This document shows positions 45,497-64,000 of a stretch of 64,000 nucleotides of DNA, piece after piece; position 1 is the first letter of the stretch; every line of letters starts with the position of its first letter. The notes below the pieces were generated by a model. The model was not told the origin of the DNA. It made no database searches and saw only the letters and a program-made list of their open reading frames with translations. The position numbers and the translations under genes were made by a program. Origin of the DNA: Micromonospora sp. DSM 45708 (GTDB lineage Bacteria; Actinomycetota; Actinomycetes; Mycobacteriales; Micromonosporaceae); assembly GCF_039566955.1 (NCBI RefSeq), contig NZ_CP154796.1:4402001-4466000 (forward strand), read 5' to 3'.

Positions 45497-46546
45497 ATGC
45501 GGGCGGTGGTGTTCGAGGAGTTCAACGCGTGGCCCGAGGTGCGGGAAGTGGCCGACCCGGTGCCGGCGCGCGACGGGGTGGTCGTCCGGGTCGGGGCGAC
45601 CGGGCTGTGCCGCAGCGACTGGCACGGCTGGCAGGGCCACGACCCGGACATCCGGCTCCCGCACGTGCCCGGGCACGAGTTCGCCGGTGTCGTCGCCGCG
45701 ATCGGCGCCGACGTCCACGGCTGGCGGCCGGGCGACCGGGTCACCGTGCCGTTCGTCTGCGCCTGTGGGCGGTGCCCCTCCTGCCTCGCCGGTGACCAGC
45801 AGGTCTGCGAGCGGCAGACCCAGCCGGGCTTCACCGGCTGGGGGTCGTTCGCGGAGTACGTGGCGCTGCGGCACGCCGACGTCAACCTGGTCCGGCTGCC
45901 GGACGAGGTGGACGACGGGACCGCCGCGGCGCTCGGCTGCCGGTTCGCCACCGCGTTCCGGGCGGTGGTCGCGCAGGGCCGGGTGGCCGCGGGCGAGTGG
46001 GTGGCCGTACACGGGTGCGGTGGGGTGGGCCTGTCCGCGGTGATGATCGCGGCGGCGAGCGGCGCCCGGGTGGTGGCCGTGGACGTCGCGCCCGCCGCGC
46101 TGGCGCTGGCCCGGCGCAGCGGGGCCGCGGTCTGCCTGGACGGAAGCACGCTCGGCGGTCCCGGCGAGGTGGCCGCCGCGGTCCGCGACGCGACCGGCGG
46201 CGGCGGCGCCCACCTCTCGCTCGACGCGCTGGGCAGCCACGCGACCTGCGTCGCCTCGATCGAGGGCCTGCGCCGGCGCGGCCGGCACGTGCAGGTCGGG
46301 CTGTTGCCCGCCGCGCAGGGCCGGCCGGCGCTGCCGATGGACCTGGTGATCGCCCACGAGTTGGAGCTGCGGGGCAGCCACGGGATGCCGGCCCACGCCT
46401 ACCCCGAGCTGCTGCGGCTGGTCACCGCCGGGGTGCTGCGCCCCGGCGAGCTGGTCACCGACGTCATCGGGCTGGCCGACGCGCCCGCGGCGCTGGCCAC
46501 GATGGACCGGCCGGCCACCGCCGGGATGCGGCTTGTCCGCCCCTGA
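45497..46546 (+). CDS. zinc-dependent alcohol dehydrogenase family protein
   Basis: 349 residues, MDR family with zinc. Catalytic-zinc ligands lie in [11 protein letters not shown] and [10 protein letters not shown]; the structural-zinc loop has four cysteines in [17 protein letters not shown]. The coenzyme fold is [27 protein letters not shown] 45497 is favoured by a purine-rich GAGGGAGGATGGGGAG upstream, which also offers GAGGAT six bases before the start. Substrate unknown. Divergent from the P450 gene. Confidence 0.92.
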   Translation: MRAVVFEEFNAWPEVREVADPVPARDGVVVRVGATGLCRSDWHGWQGHDPDIRLPHVPGHEFAGVVAAIGADVHGWRPGDRVTVPFVCACGRCPSCLAGDQQVCERQTQPGFTGWGSFAEYVALRHADVNLVRLPDEVDDGTAAALGCRFATAFRAVVAQGRVAAGEWVAVHGCGGVGLSAVMIAAASGARVVAVDVAPAALALARRSGAAVCLDGSTLGGPGEVAAAVRDATGGGGAHLSLDALGSHATCVASIEGLRRRGRHVQVGLLPAAQGRPALPMDLVIAHELELRGSHGMPAHAYPELLRLVTAGVLRPGELVTDVIGLADAPAALATMDRPATAGMRLVRP

Positions 46547-46554
46547 CGCCACGC

Positions 46555-46595
46555 GGGCCGGCCCGGCGTCGGGAGCACCCGACGCGGACCGGCCC
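46555..46595. terminator. two-tier hairpin between convergent genes
   Basis: Outer arms GGGCCGG (46555-46561) and CCGGCCC (46589-46595), inner arms CGTCGGG (46567-46573) and CCCGACG (46578-46584) with a 4-base loop, between the alcohol dehydrogenase and the propeller protein. Confidence 0.65.
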
Positions 46596-46608
46596 ACGGC
46601 CGACCGGA

Positions 46609-49600
46609 TCAGTCGGCGACGGTCACCGAGACGGTACGGGGCGGCTGCTGGTACTGCCCGTAGTTGTCCATGCCGCGGATCGTCACCGTGTACGTGCCGG
46701 CCGGCACCACCGGCGACGTGTACGCGAAGTTCGACCCCGGCGAGCCCGGACTGGTGAGGAACGCCGCGATCCAGGTGCCCGCCCGGCCGAACGTGCCGGC
46801 CGCGTTCATGCCCTGCCCGGCGGCGTTGGTGATCTGCAACTCCACCTTCTGCATGCCGACGTCGTCGACGGCCCGGCCGGTCACCACGATCCGGCCGCCG
46901 GTGTAGGCCTCGCCCTCGACCGGCGTGATGCTCGGCTCCAGCGTCGGATCGAGGTCACCGGGGTAGACCAGGTACTTCGCGGTGGCGCCGGCGGTCGAGC
47001 CGTCCTGCTGGCCGACCGTGTCCACGGCCCACGCCTCGACGCTGTAGGTGCCCTTGGTGGGCAGGTCGATCGAGAGCGTGAACGCGGTGCTCGTGGCGTT
47101 CGGGGCGGCGAGCGTCGCGTCCACCGTGGCGAACGCGGCGGCCATCGTGCCGCCCGGCTGGACGTACCGGCCGGTGTCCAGGTCGCGCAGCGCCACCCGG
47201 ACGGCCTTGACGCCCTTGTCGTCGGTCGCGGTGCCGGCCAGGTCGAGGTGCAACCGGTCGACGTTCTGGTCGGTCCCGGTGAAGCTCAGCAGCCCGTTCG
47301 GGAAGGCGTCGCCGGGCACCTGCGCGGTGACGGTGAGCCGACCCAGGTTGGTGTTGGACGTGGTCAGGCCGAGCTTGTCGGTGGCGCGTACCCGGAAGTC
47401 GTAGACGCCGGGGGTGAGCGGAACGGTGGTGAAGGACCAGTCGAACGTCGCGGCGTCGAGGTTGGTCGGGGAGATCCGGTGGTACGCGGCGACCGAGTCG
47501 GCGCCCCAGGTGCCGTCCGCGGCCAGCGCCTCCCGGGTGGTGTTGTTGCGCAGGTAGATCTCGACCGACTTCAGCGCGTCCTCGTCGGCGGCGGTGCCGG
47601 CGAACGTGACCGTGGCGCCCGGCGCCACGGTCAGCGGCGCGGCGGCGGTGGGCGGGGTCATCGCCACCGGCGCGGTGATCGCCACGGTCGGCGGGACGCC
47701 GGTCGCCGAGACGGTCCAGTCCCGGGTGTCGCCCCGCAGGTCGCTCTGCCCGGCCGTGTCGACGGCGGTGGCGGTCATCCGCCACTGCCCCTCGGTCGGC
47801 AGCGTCACCTCGTACTGCCAGGTGGCGGACGTCGCGCCGAGCACGTCCGGCTCGCCCCGGAACGTGTTGTAGACCGCCGCGACGCTGCCGTCGTCCTGCA
47901 GGTACCGGTTGTCCGGCGTGCGGAACGAGTAGATCATCGAGCTGACGCCCTTGTCGTCGGTGGCGGTGCCGGTGGCCACGAAGCTCTGGGTGGCGATCAG
48001 GCCGGCGGCCGGCGCGCTGATCCGGGTGGCCGGCGGCAGGTCGTCGAAGCGGAACGCCTCGATCTTCTTGATCGCCTTGGTGGCGTCGCCGGCCCCGTCG
48101 CGGCCGACCGTCCTCGCCTGGATCTGGTAGACGCCGGCCGGCAGCGACACCGGGAGCTTCCAGGTGGTGGACGTGGCGTTCGGCGCGGCGACGGTGGCGT
48201 TCAGCGACTTGAACGCGCCCCAGGTCGTCAGGTCGGTCTGGAGGTACCTGCCGCTGTTGCGGTCCATGACCTCGACCTGGACCTTGGACACGCCGGCCGG
48301 CGCGAGCGCCTGGCCGCCGAGGTCGAACGACTCCCCGGCCTGCTTCACCGCGCCCTCGATCGGCGTGGTGACGGTGGTGTCCAGCGCCGACGGGGCCGGC
48401 TCCTTGGACAGGTCGAAGAACGCGACCCGACCGGTCGTCTTGCCGCCCTTGACGTTGCCGTCGCCGCCGACGAGCAGGCCGCGCGCGGTGGCCAGCATCG
48501 CCTTCTCCCCCTCGTACGAGTTGGAGCCGGGGTTCCACTCCAGCGCGGTGCCGGTGAGCGGGTCCAGCGCGCCGAGGTGGTCGCGGCGGACCACCTGGTC
48601 GCCGAGGCCGTAGCCGCTCAGGCCCTGGCCGGTGCCGTAGCCGACGTTGTCCAGCCCGGGCCACGGCACGTTCGAGGTGGGCGACTCCTGCCAGCTGAAG
48701 TGACCGCCGACGTAGACGGCGGTGTCGGTGATCGCGACGGAGTAGATGCTGTCGAAGTGCCGGGAGATCCAGAGCGGCTCGATGTGGTCGTTTCCGGTCA
48801 ACGGGTACGCGATGGCGGTGTCGTTGATCGGCGGCCGGTCGCCGCCCGAGCCGCTGGTGACCACGAAGTACGAGTCGTCCGGCGCGATGTCACCGGCGAA
48901 GACGCGCTGGATGCCGCCGACGAAGGAGAGGTTGTCCTCCCACAGCCGGGTCCGCCACGGCAGCAGCGCCTTGCTGGCCGTGCCGATCAGCGCCACGCCG
49001 TAGCGGTCCTGCCCGGCGATCTGGCGGCCGGTGTGCACGACCAGCAGCTTGCTGCGGTCGTGGGTGAGCTTGAGCTGCTGCACGGTGAGCATGCCGCCGA
49101 CGCCGATGCCGCCGGTGACCGGCAGGTTGAACGCGGTGTCGACGGCGCCGGTGGTCGGGTTGAGCGCGGCCAGGCCGCTGCGGGCGACGCCGTTGACGGT
49201 GGCGAACTGGCCGCCGACGTAGACGGCGGTGGGGCTCACGGCCAGGGCGGTCGCCCGCGCGCTGGCGGTCGCGGTGAACGCCGCCACCGGCGCGCCGGTG
49301 GTCGGGTTGAGCCGGGCGATCTTGCGCTTGGTGACGCCGTTGATCGTGTTGAACGAGCCCGCGATGTAGAGCGACGTCCCGTCCGGCGACGCCTCGACGG
49401 CCGCCACCGCGCCGTCGATGGTGGGCTTGAAGCCGGTGTCCACCTTGCCGGTGTCCAGGTTGTACGAGGCCAGCGACTTCTGCGCGATCGCCGTGCCGCC
49501 GACGTTCGCGATCGAGGTGAAGGTGCCGGCGATGAAGACGCGGTTGCCGATCACCTCGATGTCGGTGATCTCGCCGTTGGTGATCCGCGGCGTGTCGGCG

Positions 49601-49824
49601 CGGGGCGTGGTCGGCATCAGCCGGGTGTCCCCCGGCGTGACCTGTGCCCTGGTCGCGACCGTACGGGCGGCGCCGAGCGCGGCGCTGCCCCCGGTCGCCT
49701 GGGCGCCGGTACGCCCGGTGACTCCGGCGTCGGTGACGGCGACGACGCCGGCCAGCGCCGGCACCCCCGCCACGACGACCGCGCCGGCGGCGAGCACCGC
49801 TACCGCGCGACTCCAAACTCGCAT
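46609..49824 (-). CDS. large secreted beta-propeller / Ig-like repeat protein
   Basis: 1071 residues. Signal peptide (SRAVAVLAAGAVVVAGVPAL). Residues about 80-480 carry propeller repeats of the DUF5122/delta-60 kind (NRVFIAGTFTSIANVGG, SLYIAGSFNTINGV, AVYVGGQFATVNGV, AVYVGGHFSWQ). From about residue 500 four similar Ig-like domains follow, each with GTATDDKGV- or GRAVDDVGM-type strands and a GRYLQ/NRYLQ/GRYVQ loop. No transmembrane anchor or sortase motif at the end, so it is probably released. It may bind polymers or cell surface material; no catalytic domain is recognised. Confidence 0.88.
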   Translation of the reverse strand: MRVWSRAVAVLAAGAVVVAGVPALAGVVAVTDAGVTGRTGAQATGGSAALGAARTVATRAQVTPGDTRLMPTTPRADTPRITNGEITDIEVIGNRVFIAGTFTSIANVGGTAIAQKSLASYNLDTGKVDTGFKPTIDGAVAAVEASPDGTSLYIAGSFNTINGVTKRKIARLNPTTGAPVAAFTATASARATALAVSPTAVYVGGQFATVNGVARSGLAALNPTTGAVDTAFNLPVTGGIGVGGMLTVQQLKLTHDRSKLLVVHTGRQIAGQDRYGVALIGTASKALLPWRTRLWEDNLSFVGGIQRVFAGDIAPDDSYFVVTSGSGGDRPPINDTAIAYPLTGNDHIEPLWISRHFDSIYSVAITDTAVYVGGHFSWQESPTSNVPWPGLDNVGYGTGQGLSGYGLGDQVVRRDHLGALDPLTGTALEWNPGSNSYEGEKAMLATARGLLVGGDGNVKGGKTTGRVAFFDLSKEPAPSALDTTVTTPIEGAVKQAGESFDLGGQALAPAGVSKVQVEVMDRNSGRYLQTDLTTWGAFKSLNATVAAPNATSTTWKLPVSLPAGVYQIQARTVGRDGAGDATKAIKKIEAFRFDDLPPATRISAPAAGLIATQSFVATGTATDDKGVSSMIYSFRTPDNRYLQDDGSVAAVYNTFRGEPDVLGATSATWQYEVTLPTEGQWRMTATAVDTAGQSDLRGDTRDWTVSATGVPPTVAITAPVAMTPPTAAAPLTVAPGATVTFAGTAADEDALKSVEIYLRNNTTREALAADGTWGADSVAAYHRISPTNLDAATFDWSFTTVPLTPGVYDFRVRATDKLGLTTSNTNLGRLTVTAQVPGDAFPNGLLSFTGTDQNVDRLHLDLAGTATDDKGVKAVRVALRDLDTGRYVQPGGTMAAAFATVDATLAAPNATSTAFTLSIDLPTKGTYSVEAWAVDTVGQQDGSTAGATAKYLVYPGDLDPTLEPSITPVEGEAYTGGRIVVTGRAVDDVGMQKVELQITNAAGQGMNAAGTFGRAGTWIAAFLTSPGSPGSNFAYTSPVVPAGTYTVTIRGMDNYGQYQQPPRTVSVTVAD

Positions 49825-50761
49825 CGAGACAACTCTCCCTGTCCGCCCGGACGGCGCCCCTCGGGTGGCTCCCGACTTCCCTCCGTCCGCGTGCCGGACG
49901 TCACCGTAGGAGGCAAGGACTTCTCGCGGTACGCCGCCGCACCGGTAATCGACCGCTCGACATCAATTCCGGCCACACGGCGACCGCGCTCCACCGATCG
50001 GCTGGCCCCGCGCCTACCGCCCGGACCCCCGTCGCGCCTTTCGGCCCCGTCCCGCGCCGTCCGGTCCGCCGGCCCTGATCGACACCACGCCGGGAGGCGG
50101 GCCGCATCGGGGCGGTGACATTCGGGCGACTGTCCGGGCGGGAAATGCCGACACAAGGCGTCGAATCGGGGAAGCGTTTCGGCGAACCGCGAGAATCCGA
50201 CAGGAGCGGGGCTTGCGGAGCAATTGCCGACCCGATCGCGGGAAATCGGCACGCCGACGCCGGAACGCACACACCGATTGCCGGTGGCCGGCACCACAGC
50301 GACTTCGCCGCGACCGTATTCCATCGAAGATCACTCTGTCAACGACGCCGCCGACAAGGGTCTTGAACAGCCAAGACGGTCAGGTGGCGCGACGCGGCGG
50401 GCCCCCCTTCCCCCGCATCCGGCATATCCCTCCACAATGGTGTCGAGGCGGCGGAAGCTCCCGATGACCGATACGAGCGACATCACCCCGGGGACCGGCC
50501 CGGAGTGCGGGCCGAGGCCCCGCAATCACATTTCTTACCGGCCGCCGGGAACTGGCCGAACGTGCAACACCCGCCACCGAAAGCATCGACCGGCGGCACG
50601 ATTCGGGGATCGGCGGACAAAGATCGCCGGTGACATGATGAGCCGGGTTCCCCATCGAGGAATCCTGATCTTCCATCATCCCGGCCGGACGGTCCGGCGC
50701 GGCGACCGCCCGCGTCCGGATGCGGTCCACCCGACGGCCGGCAGCGACGAAGGCGGAGGCG
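49825..50761. other. 937-bp divergent intergenic region upstream of the NRPS/PKS gene
   Basis: I find no convincing gene on either strand; the open frames here are short or have no ribosome site and no family-like sequence. It must hold the promoters of the propeller gene (minus) and of the megasynthase (plus). No clear -10/-35 or operator stands out. Confidence 0.6.
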
Positions 50762-62859
<12,098 letters not shown>

Positions 62860-62863
<4 letters not shown>

Positions 62864-64000
62864 ACGCGCCCGCCCGGCCCGCCGGCCCGACCCGGCGCGC
62901 CGCCGCCCGCCGTACCGGCAGCGGTCCGGCCCCGGTGGACTGCCTGCACCGGATGGTCGCCGCGCAGGCCGCCCGCACCCCGGACGCGGAGGCGGTCCGG
63001 CACGGCGACGCCACGCTCACCTACCGGGACCTCGACGAGGCGGCGAACCGGCTGGCGCGGGTGCTGCTCGCCGCCGGCGTCACGCGCGCCGACCGGGTCG
63101 GCGTCTGCCTTCCGCGTACGCCGGAACTGGTGGTCGCGCTGCTCGCCGTGCTCAAGGCCGGCGCGGCGTACGTGCCGCTGGACCCGGCGTACCCGGCGGC
63201 CCGGGTGGCGTTCATGACGGCCGACTCGAAAGCCCGGCTGGTGCTGACCCGCACCGACCTCGCCGGCCGGTTTCCCGGCCCGACCGTGCTGACCGACCGG
63301 CTCGACCCGGCCGGGGACGGCACCGACCCGGCGACGCCGGTGACGCCGGCCGACCTGGCGTACGTCATCTACACGTCCGGCTCCACCGGGCGGCCCAAGG
63401 GCGTGGCGATCGAGCACCGCTCGGCGTCGGTGCTGCTGCACTGGGTCCGGCAGACGTTCGACGACACCGAGCTGGGCGGCATGCTCGCCGCCACCTCGGT
63501 CTGCTTCGACCTGTCCGTGTTCGAGATCTTCGGGCCGCTGGCCTGGGGTGGGCGGGTGCTGCTGGTCGACGACGTGCTGGCGCTGGCCGCGCCCGGCGCG
63601 GACCGGCTGCCGGTGACGCTCGTCAACACCGTGCCGGCGGCGATGGGCGAGCTGCTCACCGCCGGGGCGCTGCCACCGGGTGTCCGCACGGTCTGCCTGG
63701 CCGGCGAGCCGCTCACCGCCGCGCTGACCGCCCGGGTGTGGGCCCGCCCGCACGTGCGCCGGCTGTGCAACCTCTACGGCCCGTCCGAGGACACCACGTA
63801 CTCGACCTGGGCGGAGGTGCCCCGCGACGACGGGGACCCGCCGATCGGCCGGCCGCTGCCGGGCACCCGGGCGTACGTGCTCGACCCGGACGGGCGACCG
63901 GTGCCGCCCGGCGAGGCCGGTGAGCTGTACCTGGCCGGCACCGGGCTGGCCCGCGGCTACCTGGACCGGCCGGCGGAGACGCGGGACCGGTTCCGGCCGG
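62860..64000 (+). CDS. NRPS adenylation-domain protein, partial (right edge)
   Basis: 380 codons visible, cut by the window edge. GTG 62860 overlaps the megasynthase stop by 4 bp (GTGA). After a basic 25-residue leader the protein starts directly with an A domain and no condensation domain: AVLKAGAAYVPLDP, YVIYTSGSTGRPKG, CFDLSVFEIFGPL, CLAGEPLT (A in place of the first G of GGE), NLYGPSEDTTYST and GELYLAGTGLARGY. My reading of the specificity positions is near DLFN-x-ALTY, which I recall for alanine. It probably loads the first or a stand-alone amino acid for the same product. Confidence 0.93.

Noticed and set aside
45997..50118. 1373-codon plus-strand open frame
   Set aside because: Antisense to the propeller/Ig protein and out of frame with the alcohol dehydrogenase; low-complexity sequence.
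50380..50730. 116-codon minus-strand open frame in the long gap
   Set aside because: No ribosome site, no family-like sequence and biased composition; not enough to call.
50464..50760. Possible small gene starting at ATG 50464 (MTDTSDITPG)
   Set aside because: It has a weak ribosome site, runs out of frame into the megasynthase with no stop before it, and the protein resembles nothing known.
49825..50761. MbtH-like protein, regulator or thiotemplate accessory gene next to the megasynthase
   Set aside because: I searched the gap on both strands and saw no such sequence; if present they lie beyond 64 kb.

Overview
The window is high-GC actinobacterial DNA. GTG starts, leaderless -10/start arrangements, a Streptomyces-type ParE/ParC pair, DivIVA/FilP-like coiled coils, conservon-type kinase genes, and large modular NRPS/PKS genes all point to the Micromonosporaceae (Micromonospora-like). 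The genus is an inference from overall gene style, not from a marker gene. I see no rRNA, tRNA, CRISPR array, transposase or phage gene.

Layout. 0-3.7 kb: a topoisomerase IV-type operon (parE-parC, minus strand, parC cut by the left edge). 4-13.6 kb: small housekeeping and accessory genes: a secreted SGNH hydrolase, an Rrf2/NsrR-like regulator with a methyltransferase, an alpha/beta hydrolase, a DUF72 protein, membrane proteins, a GH88/105-like hydrolase, a DinB-like protein and a 2H phosphoesterase. 13.7-15.5 kb: an overlapping MEDS-STAS / MEDS-HATPase pair that looks like a partner-switching module. 15.6-21.6 kb: a polar-growth-type coiled-coil protein, a MerR regulator divergent from a quinone-oxidoreductase-like gene across a textbook MerR promoter, a secreted SH3-like protein, a proline iminopeptidase-like hydrolase, and a metallophosphoesterase overlapping a 4'-phosphopantetheinyl transferase. 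21.6-31.6 kb: a large-subunit catalase behind a SigB-like promoter, two secreted glycoside hydrolases (GH71/99-like with a discoidin domain; GH18 chitinase with a ricin-type lectin domain), a DUF2804 protein, a cyclophilin, an RtcB-family ligase, and a second DUF72 protein downstream of a 46-bp perfect palindrome.

31.6-46.5 kb: a receiver-fused flavin reductase overlapping a cNMP-domain histidine kinase, a methyltransferase, a five-gene branched-chain-amino-acid-type ABC transporter operon apparently read through from a conservon-like kinase/roadblock pair, an XRE regulator, a cytochrome P450 and a zinc alcohol dehydrogenase. 46.6-49.8 kb: a 1071-residue secreted beta-propeller/Ig-repeat protein. 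49.8-50.8 kb: a 937-bp gap with no convincing gene.

50.8 kb to the right edge is the most interesting part. One uninterrupted 12.1-kb gene encodes C-A-T-KS-AT-T-C-A-T-TE followed in the same polypeptide by an MFS exporter. A second NRPS gene that begins directly with an adenylation domain overlaps its stop codon by 4 bp and runs off the window. The terminal thioesterase has a GHCxGG motif, so its nucleophile is cysteine, not serine. The PKS module lacks any ketoreductase, so the chain should keep a beta-keto group before the last amino acid; this fits a tetramate-type or other TE-cyclised product. The phosphopantetheinyl transferase at 20.9 kb could prime the carrier domains. The AT-T2 linker of this megasynthase also contains a perfect 17-bp-arm inverted repeat that is translated in frame, which looks like a repeat element accommodated inside a protein.
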